Shown: piece after piece, positions 42,786 to 51,808 of the stretch | How positions within the stretch are numbered: position 1 is the first letter of the stretch | How the letters are laid out: each line of letters opens with the position of its first letter | DNA from: Methylomonas aurea | GTDB lineage: Bacteria; Pseudomonadota; Gammaproteobacteria; Methylococcales; Methylomonadaceae | NCBI RefSeq assembly: GCF_024505045.1 | Contig: NZ_JANIBM010000022.1 | Coordinates: 1-64,000 of the forward strand | Direction: 5' to 3' | DNA: 64,000 bases | Notes under the pieces: model-generated | What the model saw: the letters and a program-made list of their open reading frames with translations, nothing else | What the model was told of the DNA's origin: nothing | The model's database searches: none | Program-made: the position numbers and the translations under genes

Positions 42786-43637
42786 TCACCACCGCCCGGA
42801 AGCGCCGCCGCCGCCGAATCCGCCGCCACCGCCGGAAAAACCGCCGCCTCCGCCGCCGAATCCGTCGAAACCGCCGCCGTAATAACCGCCGCGGCGGCCG
42901 CGGTTGTCGCTTAACGAAATTGCAAACGCCATAAACGCCAGAATAAAAGCTAGCAGTAAACCGCCGCCGAGCAGCCAAACTGCCGCGCCGACCGCGCCGC
43001 CTGTGAGCAGGCCGCCGAGAAATTTGCCGAATATCGCTCGTAACAGGCCGCCGATGAAGATTGCCGCGATGAACAGATGCGGCAAATACTGGCTGAACCG
43101 CTCGCCGGCCGGCCCGGACTGCACCGGCGGCAACGGCTCGCCTCGAATCAAACCGATCAGGCTGTCTACGCCGGCGTTAATGCCGCCGGCAAAGTCGCCC
43201 TGGCGAAATTTTGGGATCATGATGTCTTCGATGATGCGTTTGGCCAACGCATCCGGCACGACGCCTTCCAGGCCGTAACCGACCTCGATGCGCGTGGTGC
43301 GGTCGTCCTTGGCCAATAACAACAGAATGCCGTCGTCGACGCCCTTGCGGCCCAGCCGCCATTGCTCGACCACGCGGATCGAATATTGGGCAATGTCTTC
43401 CGGCCGGGTGCTGGCCACAATCAAAACCGCAATCTGGCTGCCCTTCTGCGCCTCGAACTCGGCCAACTTTTGCTCCAACGCCGCTTGCTGGGCCGGAGTC
43501 AGGGCGGCTACGGTATCGGTGACGCGCCGGCTCAATTCCGGAATCGGCGTCTGTTGCGCCGCCGCCTGGCCGATCAGGGCGAAGCAGACTGAAATCAACG
43601 CCAGATATCGCCGCCAACACAGAAGGCAGTCGCTCAT
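42786..43637 (-). CDS. TPM-domain membrane protein, YgcG-like
   Basis: A signal peptide (about 1-27, ending GQAAAQ) leads to a periplasmic TPM domain (about 35-170; LLLAKDDRTTRIEVGYGLEGVVPD), then two membrane segments (about 190-240) and an extreme Gly/Phe-rich C-terminus ending in GGGGASGRW. The same architecture is found in YgcG. It is encoded 2 bases after lemA and very probably co-expressed with it. The Gly-rich tail is low complexity and may be a flexible membrane-surface linker. No catalytic role is proven for this domain. Confidence 0.88.
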   Translation of the reverse strand: MSDCLLCWRRYLALISVCFALIGQAAAQQTPIPELSRRVTDTVAALTPAQQAALEQKLAEFEAQKGSQIAVLIVASTRPEDIAQYSIRVVEQWRLGRKGVDDGILLLLAKDDRTTRIEVGYGLEGVVPDALAKRIIEDIMIPKFRQGDFAGGINAGVDSLIGLIRGEPLPPVQSGPAGERFSQYLPHLFIAAIFIGGLLRAIFGKFLGGLLTGGAVGAAVWLLGGGLLLAFILAFMAFAISLSDNRGRRGGYYGGGFDGFGGGGGGFSGGGGGFGGGGASGRW

Positions 43638-43639
43638 GT

Positions 43640-44230
43640 TTATTTACCGAAATCGACGGCCGGCGCGGTGGAAATCGCTTTTTCGTTGTCGACGCTAAAC
43701 GACGGCTTGGTTTTGTAACCGAACAGCATCGCCGTCAGATTGCTTGGAAACGAGCGCACCGTGACGTTGTATTCCTTGATTGCGGCGATGTAACGGTTGC
43801 GGGCCACGGTAATCCGGTTTTCGGTGCCTTCCAGTTGCGCCTGCAAATCGCGGAAATTGGCGTCGGCTTTCAAATTGGGATAATTTTCCGAAACCACCAA
43901 CAGCCTGGACAGCGCCGAACTCAACTCGCCCTGCGCCGCCTGAAACTTGGCGAAGGCCTGTTCGTCGTTGACCAATTCCGGGCTGGCCTGAATCGCCCCG
44001 ACCCTGGCACGGGACGCCGTCACCGCTTCCAGCACTTCTTTTTCGTGGCCGGCATAGCCTTTTACGGTATTGACCAAATTAGGCACCAGATCGGCGCGGC
44101 GCTGGTACTGGTTCAATACCTCCGCCCAACTGGCATTGATCTGCTCGTCCTGGCTCTGAAAGGTGTTGTACCCGCAACCGGACAACTGTAACGACAAGAA
44201 CAGAAAAAAAATCGATGACCATTTTTGCAT
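43640..44230 (-). CDS. lemA: LemA family lipoprotein
   Basis: Start at 44230 (MQKWSSIFF), with GGAG upstream. A lipoprotein signal with Cys19 (LQLSGCGYN) precedes a helical LemA domain of about 175 residues containing NQYQRRADLVPNLVNTVKGYA, ENYPNLKADANFRDLQAQLEGTENRI and YNVTVRSFPSNL. The family is found with TPM genes in many bacteria and has no settled function. It is divergent from the nitrate operon, with 638 bases between the starts. Confidence 0.93.
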   Translation of the reverse strand: MQKWSSIFFLFLSLQLSGCGYNTFQSQDEQINASWAEVLNQYQRRADLVPNLVNTVKGYAGHEKEVLEAVTASRARVGAIQASPELVNDEQAFAKFQAAQGELSSALSRLLVVSENYPNLKADANFRDLQAQLEGTENRITVARNRYIAAIKEYNVTVRSFPSNLTAMLFGYKTKPSFSVDNEKAISTAPAVDFGK

Positions 44231-44542
44231 TGTTGACTCCTGATAGAACGGCGAAGCCGATCCAGCATAACACGCAGCCGCCACAGCTTGAGAATTAAAC
44301 CGGACAACCTATCGCGGGATTTGTGCTGCATGGATTGGTCAAGAAAATCGCAGCCCCATCCCGAACCAGCCTTCTCCATCAAAAGATCGCACCGGTTGGG
44401 TCGAGTTTCACCAGTGCCTTCCAAAGCGGAACCCGCATTTTTGCTTTCCAAACGACGAAGCCTTGAATTCGGTAGAGTTCAATCAGGCACCAGTATGGCT
44501 GGCAATCAAACTGCATTTGCACCGTTTTGACTCTGATTTATC

Positions 44543-44559
44543 CGCACCATAGGGGTGCG
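44543..44559 (+). promoter_or_regulatory. NtrC-type binding site
   Basis: GCACC-ATAGG-GGTGC at 44544-44558 is a perfect palindrome of the NtrC consensus GCAC(C)-N5-GGTGC, about 155 bases upstream of the sigma-54 promoter, a normal enhancer distance. Weaker partial sites are seen at 44389-44403, 44487-44501 and 44518-44523. The 300 bases before this, back to lemA, show no other clear feature. Confidence 0.7.
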
Positions 44560-44645
44560 AAACGCCCAAACAGGAATCAACGGCAAACGATCTAAAACAA
44601 CAACAAGAGCGAAAACTTCTCGGCCAGACTCGACGGGCGCATTGC

Positions 44646-44658
44646 AATCGATTGATTA
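44646..44658 (+). promoter_or_regulatory. candidate IHF site
   Basis: AATCGATTGATTA matches the WATCAANNNNTTR consensus except at one position and lies in an AT-rich stretch between the NtrC site and the sigma-54 promoter, exactly where IHF usually bends DNA for enhancer contact. Inference from position and consensus. Confidence 0.45.
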
Positions 44659-44699
44659 TTAATGTTTTTTACCAAGAAGGCTCAAAAAAAAATAAAAAA

Positions 44700-44715
44700 T
44701 GGCATTACAGTTGCT
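44700..44715 (+). promoter_or_regulatory. sigma-54 promoter of nitrate operon
   Basis: TGGCAT-TACAG-TTGCT matches the TGGCAC-N5-TTGCW consensus with one difference, and GG (44701-44702) and GC (44713-44714) are 10 bases apart, as required. Transcription would start near 44726, giving a leader of about 143 bases before nrtA. Confidence 0.75.
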
Positions 44716-44756
44716 TAGGATTTACCAACACCCAAAGCAGGGTTACTAACTTAACC

Positions 44757-44770
44757 GCTCATTGTTGAGC
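44757..44770 (+). promoter_or_regulatory. leader hairpin with ANTAR-like hexaloop
   Basis: GCTC at 44757-44760 pairs with GAGC at 44767-44770 around the hexanucleotide ATTGTT, which has A at position 1 and G at position 4, the pattern bound by ANTAR-type antiterminators such as NasR. A second stem (GGTTA/TAACC, 44741-44756) lies directly upstream but its loop CTAACT does not fit the pattern. Confidence 0.45.
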
Positions 44771-44779
44771 AAACAAGAC

Positions 44780-44834
44780 AAAGGCGTCTTGCGCTGGATT
44801 CGATTAAGAATCCGAGCGCGGACGCCTTTTTTTT
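44780..44834 (+). terminator. intrinsic terminator in operon leader (attenuator)
   Basis: AAAGGCGTC (44780-44788) pairs with GACGCCTTT (44821-44829), continued by GCGCT/AGCGC and GGATTC/GAATCC around the loop GATTAA, and is followed by eight T. It lies upstream of the nrtA start (44869) and downstream of the sigma-54 promoter, so it would stop the operon unless antitermination occurs. Confidence 0.85.
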
Positions 44835-44868
44835 GGCCCGAACTTTTTAATCGTAGACAGGAACCGAC

Positions 44869-46263
44869 ATGAAACCAGCCCAGACGCCCGCTCCCAAGAA
44901 ACTGTTTGCCGCCGTCGCCACCGCGATCGCGTTGGCCGGAATGAGTTTTTCCACTCCATTGCAGGCCGGTGCCAAGCCCGAGAAAGAGGATTTGAAATTC
45001 GGCTTTATCAAACTGACCGATATGGCGCCCTTGGCGGTCGCCGCCGAAAAAGGCTTTTTCGAAGAGGAAGGCCTGTTCGTACAGCTTGAGGCTCAAGCGA
45101 ACTGGAAAGTAGTGATGGACCGGGTCGTCAACGGCGAGTTGGACGGCTCGCATATGCTGGCGCCGGCTCCGTTGGCAGCCGGTGTCGGCTTCGGCACCAA
45201 GGCCGACATCGAAGTCCCGTTCAGTATGGGTTTTAACGGCAACGCGATTACCGTATCCAACGATATCTGGAAACAGATGAAAGCCAATGTACCGGCGGAA
45301 GGCGGTAAACCGGTACATCCGATCAAGGCGGATTATTTGAAGCCGGTGGTCGATAAATACAAAACCGAAGGCAAGCCATTCAATATGGCGATGACCTTCC
45401 CGGCCGGCTCCCATAACATCAAACTGCGTTATTGGCTGGCGGCGGGCGGCATTAACCCAGGCTACTACTCGCCGCCGCAGGACATTTCCGGCCAGATCGG
45501 CGCCGACGCGATGCTGTCGGTCACGCCGCCGCCGCAAATGCCGGCCACACTGGAGTCCGGCACGATCTTTGGCTATTGCGTCGGCGAACCCTGGAACCAG
45601 CAAGCCGTATTCAAAGGCATCGGCGTGCCGGTCATCACCGACGAAGAACTCTGGAAAGATACGCCGGAAAAAGTGTTTGGGGTAACCAAAGCCTGGGCTG
45701 AAAAATATCCCAACACCTATCTGGCCGTGACCAAAGCACTGATCCGAGCTGCAATCTGGCTCGACGCCGAGAACAACAAAAACCGCAAGGAAGCCATCGA
45801 AATGCTGTCGCAAAAACAATACGTCGGCGCCGACGTCGAGGTACTGGCGGCCAGCATGAACGGCACCTTCGAATACGAAAAAGGAGACAAACGTTCGCTA
45901 CCCGACTTCAACACCTTTTTCCGCCACGGTGCCAGTTATCCGTCCTACAGCAGCGCGATCTGGTATCTGACCCAATTGCGGCGCTGGGGCATGATCAACG
46001 AATACAAACCGGATAATTGGTATCTGGAAACCGCGAAAAAAGTCTACCGCCCCGACATCTATCTGGCGGCCGCGAAAGAACTGGTGGCAGAAGGCAAGGC
46101 CAAGGCCGAAGACTTTCCGGCCGATACCGGTATCAAACCGTCGCAAAACTTCTTCATCGACAAAATTCCGTTCGACGCCAACAAGCCTAACGATTATCTG
46201 GCCAAGTTCCCGATCGGCCTGAAAGGTAAGCAAACCGTGTCCGGCGGCAAAGTCGTGGATTAA
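44869..46263 (+). CDS. nrtA: nitrate ABC transporter substrate-binding protein
   Basis: A 464-residue NrtA/CmpA-family periplasmic binding protein. The signal peptide has lysines KK at 14-15 and a hydrophobic core, cleaved near QAGA; there is no twin-arginine. Diagnostic segments: FIKLTDMAPLAVAAEKGFFEEEGL, the MLAPAPLAA ligand region, GSHNIKLRYWLAAGGI and CVGEPWNQQAV. Cmp (bicarbonate) and Nrt (nitrate) are close relatives, but the downstream nitrate reductase settles nitrate or nitrite as substrate. CAGGA precedes the ATG. First gene of the operon. Confidence 0.93.
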   Translation: MKPAQTPAPKKLFAAVATAIALAGMSFSTPLQAGAKPEKEDLKFGFIKLTDMAPLAVAAEKGFFEEEGLFVQLEAQANWKVVMDRVVNGELDGSHMLAPAPLAAGVGFGTKADIEVPFSMGFNGNAITVSNDIWKQMKANVPAEGGKPVHPIKADYLKPVVDKYKTEGKPFNMAMTFPAGSHNIKLRYWLAAGGINPGYYSPPQDISGQIGADAMLSVTPPPQMPATLESGTIFGYCVGEPWNQQAVFKGIGVPVITDEELWKDTPEKVFGVTKAWAEKYPNTYLAVTKALIRAAIWLDAENNKNRKEAIEMLSQKQYVGADVEVLAASMNGTFEYEKGDKRSLPDFNTFFRHGASYPSYSSAIWYLTQLRRWGMINEYKPDNWYLETAKKVYRPDIYLAAAKELVAEGKAKAEDFPADTGIKPSQNFFIDKIPFDANKPNDYLAKFPIGLKGKQTVSGGKVVD

Positions 46264-46378
46264 CAGAACCTTGGTGGGTGCTCTGAAAAGGAAGTGGTTT
46301 AGTGCAAGGACGCTTTTTTACCCAGGCAAGCTAATAAATCACCTGAATTGATTGATAACCTTTCGATAGGTAAGCGCG

Positions 46379-47392
46379 ATGGCTAACAAACTGATTAAAT
46401 TTTTCAACATCACCGGCCTAACCTGGTTCGTGCCGCTGGTCAAAATCGCCGCCGGCGAGAATCCGGCCCAGCAAATGCGGCAATTGTTTCTGGTCATGGG
46501 CGTTCCCGTCATCGCCTTTGCCATGTTCCTGGGTTTGTGGAGCGTGTCCGCTTCCGGCGTCAAAACCAGCCTGGGCGCGATTCCCGGACCGATTGCGGTC
46601 TGGGGCGAAGTCGGCGGCCTGATCGAAGAGCATGTCTCGGAACAGACCAAGAAAGCGGAGTTTTACCAACGCCAGGAACAACGCAACAAGGAAAAACTGG
46701 CCGAAGATCCGAATGCGGAAATCAAGATTCGCCCCTACACCGGCAAACCGACCTACCTGGACAAAATTCTGACCAGCCTGCGTACCGTATTCGCCGGCTT
46801 TGTGATTGCAACCTTGGTGGCAGTGCCGCTCGGCATTCTGTGCGGCATGAGCCCGGTGCTCAATACCGCGTTCAACCCGCTGATCCAAATTTTCAAACCG
46901 GTGTCGCCGCTGGCCTGGCTGCCTATCGTGACGCTGGTGGTTAGTGCGGTCTACGTCACCAGCGAAGACTCGTGGTTCGAAAAATCCTTCATCACCTCGG
47001 CCATCACCGTGACGCTGTGCTCGCTGTGGCCGACGCTGATCAACACCGCCGTCGGCGTATCGTCGATCGACCGCGATCTGGTCAACGTCGGCAAGGTGTT
47101 ACGGCTGGATTGGTCGACCCAGATCAAACGCATCATCCTGCCGTCCGCCCTGCCCTTCATCTTCACCGGCATGCGCTTGTCGCTGGGCGTGGGTTGGATG
47201 GTATTGATCGCCGCCGAAATGCTAGCGCAGAACCCGGGTCTGGGCAAATTCGTCTGGGACGAGTTTCAAAACGGCAGCTCCAACTCGCTGAGCCGGATTA
47301 TGGTTGCGGTGTTCACGATCGGCATCATCGGCTTCGTCCTCGACCGCATCATGCATTCGCTGCAAAACCTGTTCTCGTTCCAAAAAGCTTAA
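46379..47392 (+). CDS. nrtB: nitrate ABC transporter permease
   Basis: A 337-residue inner-membrane permease with one N-terminal segment (about 38-58), a charged loop and five more segments. The EAA-type loop near the C-terminal third, contacting the ATPase, is represented by [23 protein letters not shown] (in part). The fold is that of NrtB/SsuC/TauC. AGGTAAG is the ribosome site. A 115-base gap after nrtA holds no visible gene. Substrate specificity follows from the operon. Confidence 0.93.
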   Translation: MANKLIKFFNITGLTWFVPLVKIAAGENPAQQMRQLFLVMGVPVIAFAMFLGLWSVSASGVKTSLGAIPGPIAVWGEVGGLIEEHVSEQTKKAEFYQRQEQRNKEKLAEDPNAEIKIRPYTGKPTYLDKILTSLRTVFAGFVIATLVAVPLGILCGMSPVLNTAFNPLIQIFKPVSPLAWLPIVTLVVSAVYVTSEDSWFEKSFITSAITVTLCSLWPTLINTAVGVSSIDRDLVNVGKVLRLDWSTQIKRIILPSALPFIFTGMRLSLGVGWMVLIAAEMLAQNPGLGKFVWDEFQNGSSNSLSRIMVAVFTIGIIGFVLDRIMHSLQNLFSFQKA

Positions 47393-47402
47393 GGACGCCG
47401 CC

Positions 47403-49157
47403 ATGAACGCAGCCCAAGCCAAAATCATCGAACTTTCCATGCATAAACACGCCACCGTTTCCCCTGCCAACGATCCGATCAAACCGTTGGTGGAACTGAA
47501 AAACGTCTGCAAATCCTACGGCGAGGGCAATAGCCGCACTTCGATTCTGAAAGACATCAACCTGGACATCAAGGAAGGCGAATTTATCGCCATCGTCGGC
47601 TTTTCCGGCAGCGGCAAAACCACGCTGGTCTCGCTGATCGCCGGTCTGATCTATCCTGACAGCGGCGAACTGCTGAAAAACGGCCAGGCTATTCGCGAAC
47701 CAGGGCCGGACCGCGGCGTGGTATTTCAAAATTATTCGCTGATGCCGTGGCTGACCGTCTACGAAAACGTGGCGCTGGCGGTGGATGCGATCTTCAAGGA
47801 CTGGACGCCGCAGCAACGCCGCGCCCACACCGAGAAATACGTCAACATGGTCAATCTGGGCCGGGCGATGGATAAAAAGCCGTCGGAACTGTCCGGCGGC
47901 ATGCGCCAACGGGTCAACGTCGCCCGCGCTTTGGCGGCCAACCCGGATATCCTGCTACTCGATGAACCGCTTAGTGCGCTGGATGCTTTGACCCGCGGCA
48001 ATCTGCAGGACGAAATCCTGCAAATCTGGGAACAGGACCGGAAAACGGTGATTCTGATCACCAACGACGTCGACGAAGCCATCTACATGGCCGACCGGGT
48101 GATTCCGCTGAAACCCGGTCCGGATGCCACCTTCGGTCCGGATTTCGTCATTGATTTGGAACGGCCGCGCGACCGCACCGCCTTGAACCACGATCCGGAA
48201 TTCAAACGCCTGCGCGCCGAAATCACCCGTTACCTGATGGACATCGGCCTGCAAAAAACCCAAGCCGAGATCGGCGACAAACTGAAGCTGCCCAACGTGC
48301 GCCCCAACACCAGCAACGACTGGAAACTGGATACCTCGGCTTTGAAACCGAGCCAGGCCGATCTGGGCCGGCCGCGTTACCTGGAATTCTCCAACCTGTC
48401 GAAAATCTATCCGACGCCGGACGGCAACAGTACGGTGAAGGTGGTGGACGGCTTCGATCTGAAAATGAAAAAAGGCGAGTTCGTCTCCATCATCGGCCAC
48501 TCCGGTTGCGGCAAATCGACCGTGTTGTCGATGACCGCCGGCCTCAACGAAATCTCCGAAGGCGGCATCATTCTGGATAACCGCGAAATCACCAGCGCCG
48601 GTCCGGACCGCGGCGTGGTATTTCAGGCCCCCAGCCTGTTCCCTTGGCTGACCGCGTTCGACAACGTCATGCTCGGCGTCGATAAAGTCTATCCGCACGC
48701 CAGCCAGGACGAGCGCGAGGACATCGTCGAATATTATCTGACCCGGGTCGGCCTGGCCGACAGTATGTTCAAGAAAGCCGCCGACATGTCCAACGGCATG
48801 CGCCAGCGGGTCGGCATCGCCCGCGCCTTCGCCTTGTCGCCTAAACTGTTATTGCTCGACGAACCGTTCGGCATGCTCGATTCGTTGACCCGCTGGGAAT
48901 TGCAGGAAGTGCTGATGGAAGTTTGGGAACGCACCCACGTCACCGCCATCGTCGTCACCCACGACGTCGACGAAGCGATTCTACTGGCCGACCGGGTGGT
49001 AATGATGACCAACGGCCCGCACGCCAAAATCGGCAAGATCCAGGAGATCGACCTGCCCCGGCCGCGCAGCCGCAAGGCCTTGCTCGAACATCCCGATTAT
49101 TACCAATACCGGGAGAGCCTGTTGACCTTCCTGTCCGAATGCGACCACACCCACTGA
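47403..49157 (+). CDS. fused dual-ATPase subunit of nitrate ABC transporter
   Basis: A 584-residue protein with two ABC ATPases, start at 47403 (MNAAQAKII). Domain 1: Walker A GFSGSGKT (66-73), signature LSGGM (163-167), Walker B D187-E188, but Asn221 stands in the H-loop (TNDVDEA). Domain 2: Walker [10 protein letters not shown] (365-373), signature MSNGM (462-466), Walker B D486-E487, intact His520 (THDVDEA). So the site built from NBD1 Walker residues and the NBD2 signature has two changes, whereas the other is consensus. Cyanobacteria keep these as separate NrtC and NrtD. There is no NrtA-like extra domain. Confidence 0.88.
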   Translation: MNAAQAKIIELSMHKHATVSPANDPIKPLVELKNVCKSYGEGNSRTSILKDINLDIKEGEFIAIVGFSGSGKTTLVSLIAGLIYPDSGELLKNGQAIREPGPDRGVVFQNYSLMPWLTVYENVALAVDAIFKDWTPQQRRAHTEKYVNMVNLGRAMDKKPSELSGGMRQRVNVARALAANPDILLLDEPLSALDALTRGNLQDEILQIWEQDRKTVILITNDVDEAIYMADRVIPLKPGPDATFGPDFVIDLERPRDRTALNHDPEFKRLRAEITRYLMDIGLQKTQAEIGDKLKLPNVRPNTSNDWKLDTSALKPSQADLGRPRYLEFSNLSKIYPTPDGNSTVKVVDGFDLKMKKGEFVSIIGHSGCGKSTVLSMTAGLNEISEGGIILDNREITSAGPDRGVVFQAPSLFPWLTAFDNVMLGVDKVYPHASQDEREDIVEYYLTRVGLADSMFKKAADMSNGMRQRVGIARAFALSPKLLLLDEPFGMLDSLTRWELQEVLMEVWERTHVTAIVVTHDVDEAILLADRVVMMTNGPHAKIGKIQEIDLPRPRSRKALLEHPDYYQYRESLLTFLSECDHTH

Positions 49158-49198
49158 TTTTTTAACGCTTACTCGTTTTTATTTGCCAAGGGGGCATT

Positions 49199-50512
49199 AT
49201 GCCATTGCAGAAAAACCAATTACCGTCCGCCACGCTGCTGTCGATGGCAATCGCCAGCGCGCCGGCCTCCGCCGACCTGACCAAGGAGGTGGAAGATGCG
49301 CTGAATTTTTACCATTACGGCAGCAACGGCGCGGTAAAACTGGACTTGAACTACCGCTGGGAAAACGTCGACCAGGACCAGGGCCCGGTGATTCCCGGTA
49401 AAGCGCCGCGCCGGGTCGAGACCGCAAACGCCAACACCGCCCGCCTGCGGCTGGGTTTGCTGTCGCCGACGTTCCACGACTTCCAGGCTTATGTCGAATA
49501 TGAAGGCAACTATGCGTTGCAGGAAGATTACGACCAGGGCGGCACCACCACTAACCGCCACCGCGACTATTCGCTGGTTGCCGACCCCGACCGCAGCGAA
49601 TTGAATCAGTTTTGGCTGAGTTACAAAGGCATCCCGGATACCTTGATCAAAGTCGGCCGCCAACGCATCAAATTCGACGACGACCGCTTCATCGGCAACG
49701 TCGGTTGGCGGCAAATGGAAATGACTTACGACTCGATACTGCTGACCCACAACAACCAGACCATTTTCGGCCTGACCGTCAACGCCGGCTATCTGGACCA
49801 CATCCAAAACATCTTCGGCGAAACCGAAACCATCAATGCCCCGATCCTGAACCTGAACTACAAAGTCGGCGACTGGGGGAATATGATCGGTTACGGCTAT
49901 TGGCTGGACTACCGGCAACGCGAAAACTACCACAAATCGTCGCAGACTTACGGCTTGCGCTTCGACGGTAAGTCGCCGCAGTTTTTCGACAAATTGAATT
50001 TTCTGTATACCGCGGAATGGAGCAACCAGCTCGACTACGGCGACAATCCCAATCATTATCAAGCCGACCGCTTCAACTTCATGGGCGGTGTCAGCGCCTT
50101 CAACCTGAGTCTGCAAGGCGCTATCGAACAGCTGAACGGTTACGGCTATACCAATAACGTCACGAGCAGCAACGGCAGCACCTACAAATCCTTCCAGACC
50201 CCGCTCGGCACCAACCATGCCTTCCAGGGTTGGGCGGATTTGTTCCTGACCACGCCCGCCGCCGGTATTCGCGACGTGTTCGCCACCGCCACCTACAAAA
50301 TGATGAACGACAGCCTGATCGTCACCGGGGTCTACCACGACTTCTACGACGATACCGGCGGCATCGAGTACGGTAGCGAATGGGATTTCTCGATCTTGAA
50401 GAAATTCGGTAAGCACTACTCCTTGTTAGCCAAGTACGCCAATTTCAACACCGAAAACGCGGCGTTTACCGATACCCAAAAAATCTGGCTGCAAGCCAAC
50501 GTCAGCTTCTAA
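49199..50512 (+). CDS. alginate-export-type outer membrane barrel protein
   Basis: A 437-residue protein with a cleaved signal peptide (near SAPASAD, about residue 22). The mature chain is full of alternating beta strands ending in WLQANVSF, a typical aromatic C-terminal Phe. Segments such as LNYRWENVDQD, RLRLGLLSPTFHDFQAYVEYEGN and WLSYKGIPDTLIKVGRQRIKFDD resemble the AlgE/OprE-like alginate export family. Here it probably acts as a diffusion pore for nitrate into the periplasm. GGGGG precedes the ATG at 49199. Substrate inferred from context. Confidence 0.75.
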   Translation: MPLQKNQLPSATLLSMAIASAPASADLTKEVEDALNFYHYGSNGAVKLDLNYRWENVDQDQGPVIPGKAPRRVETANANTARLRLGLLSPTFHDFQAYVEYEGNYALQEDYDQGGTTTNRHRDYSLVADPDRSELNQFWLSYKGIPDTLIKVGRQRIKFDDDRFIGNVGWRQMEMTYDSILLTHNNQTIFGLTVNAGYLDHIQNIFGETETINAPILNLNYKVGDWGNMIGYGYWLDYRQRENYHKSSQTYGLRFDGKSPQFFDKLNFLYTAEWSNQLDYGDNPNHYQADRFNFMGGVSAFNLSLQGAIEQLNGYGYTNNVTSSNGSTYKSFQTPLGTNHAFQGWADLFLTTPAAGIRDVFATATYKMMNDSLIVTGVYHDFYDDTGGIEYGSEWDFSILKKFGKHYSLLAKYANFNTENAAFTDTQKIWLQANVSF

Positions 50513-50520
50513 AACCCCGT

Positions 50521-50547
50521 CGGACCGGGTGTTGCTGGCCCGGTCCG
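50521..50547 (+). terminator. GC-rich hairpin inside nitrate operon
   Basis: CGGACCGGG (50521-50529) and CCCGGTCCG (50539-50547) are perfect inverted repeats around a 9-base loop, 8 bases after the barrel gene stop. There is no T run. It may stabilise or partly attenuate between the transporter genes and the reductase genes. Confidence 0.45.
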
Positions 50548-50574
50548 GCTACTGAATAGTTACTAGACAAAGCG

Positions 50575-51798
50575 ATGAAACTGAAACTGGTAGTCATAGG
50601 CAACGGCATGGCAGGTATGCGTACCGTCGACGAATTGCTGCAATTGGCGCCCGAACGCTATCAAATCACCGTGTTCGGCGCCGAGCCGCACGGCAATTAC
50701 AACCGGATCATGTTGACTCCGGTACTGTTCGGCGCCAAGAGCATTGCCGAGATCATGATTCACGACTTCGATTGGTACCGCAAACACCGCATCACTCTGC
50801 ACTGCGGCCCGGACAAAACAGTGGTCGACGTCGACCGCGCCCGGCGCCGGGTGATAGCCCGGGACGGCACCGAAGCCGAATACGACTATCTGCTGCTGGC
50901 CACCGGTTCCCTGCCGTTGATGCTGGACATCCCCGGCCGCGAATTGCGCGGCGTGTTGGGATTTCGCGATATTGCCGACGTGCAAACCATGATTGCCGCC
51001 GCGGCCAGCAAAACCCACGCAGTCATCCTCGGCGGCGGCTTGCTCGGCCTGGAAGCCGCCAACGGCCTGTTGCAGCGCGGCATGCAGGTCAGCGTGGTCA
51101 ACCGCGCCGGCCATCTGCTGAACAAACAACTGGACCGGCAAGCGGCCGGATTTTTACAGCAACAACTGGCCGGCAAAGGCATCGAATTCCATCTCGGCTG
51201 CACGATAGGCCGCATTCTCGGCGAGGACGGCCAGATCCACGCCGTGCAGCTCAGCAACGGCGAAATACTGCCGGCGGACCTGCTGGTGATGTCGACCGGT
51301 ATCAAACCTAACATCGCCTTGGCCGAACGCATCGGTTTGCAATGCGAGCGCGGCGTCATCGTCGACGATCTAATGCAAACCAGCGATCCGCGGATTTTCT
51401 CGGTCGGCGAATGCGTGCAACACCGCGGCGAATTGTTCGGCCTGGTCGCGCCGGTGTACGAACAGGCCAAAGTCTGCGCCCGCCAATTGTCGGGCCACGC
51501 CGGCAGCATTTACCAAACTCTGTCCTCGGCGACGATGCTGAAAGTCACCGGCATCGATCTGTTTTCGGTCGGCGATTTCGAGGGCGACGCCGACTGCCAA
51601 ATTCTGCAATTGATCGACCACGGCCTCGGCGTCTACAAGAAAATCGTATTGCGCGGCGACATCGTGATCGGCGTGATCTTGTACGGCGACACCAGCGATA
51701 GCGCCTGGTATTTGAATCTGGTCAAGGACAAGACGCCGATTGCCGCGATCCGCGATCGCCTGATGTTCGGCCAGACGCCGTTGGCCGCCGCCGCTTAA
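50575..51798 (+). CDS. FAD/NAD(P)H reductase of assimilatory nitrate reductase
   Basis: A 407-residue pyridine nucleotide-disulfide-type reductase like the N-terminal part of NirB and Klebsiella NasC. FAD motif VVIGNGMAGMR (7-17), NRIMLTPVLFG, NAD motif ILGGGLLGLEAANGL, FAD-end DPRIFSVGECVQH. It would pass electrons from NAD(P)H to the nitrate reductase. It stops where NirB would begin its [2Fe-2S] and siroheme region, so it cannot reduce nitrite. It lies 10 bases from nasA. Confidence 0.88.
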   Translation: MKLKLVVIGNGMAGMRTVDELLQLAPERYQITVFGAEPHGNYNRIMLTPVLFGAKSIAEIMIHDFDWYRKHRITLHCGPDKTVVDVDRARRRVIARDGTEAEYDYLLLATGSLPLMLDIPGRELRGVLGFRDIADVQTMIAAAASKTHAVILGGGLLGLEAANGLLQRGMQVSVVNRAGHLLNKQLDRQAAGFLQQQLAGKGIEFHLGCTIGRILGEDGQIHAVQLSNGEILPADLLVMSTGIKPNIALAERIGLQCERGVIVDDLMQTSDPRIFSVGECVQHRGELFGLVAPVYEQAKVCARQLSGHAGSIYQTLSSATMLKVTGIDLFSVGDFEGDADCQILQLIDHGLGVYKKIVLRGDIVIGVILYGDTSDSAWYLNLVKDKTPIAAIRDRLMFGQTPLAAAA

Positions 51799-51808
51799 CC
51801 GTTACGCC

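Noticed and set aside
42786-42890. Repeated CCG-rich stretch that looks like a short tandem repeat
   Set aside because: It is the reverse complement of the Gly-rich tail of the TPM protein and is explained by coding.
44746-45819. 357-residue minus-strand frame over the nitrate leader
   Set aside because: Antisense to nrtA and across the attenuator; no family features.
49220-50416. 398-residue minus-strand frame
   Set aside because: Antisense to the outer-membrane barrel gene, which has a signal peptide and RBS.
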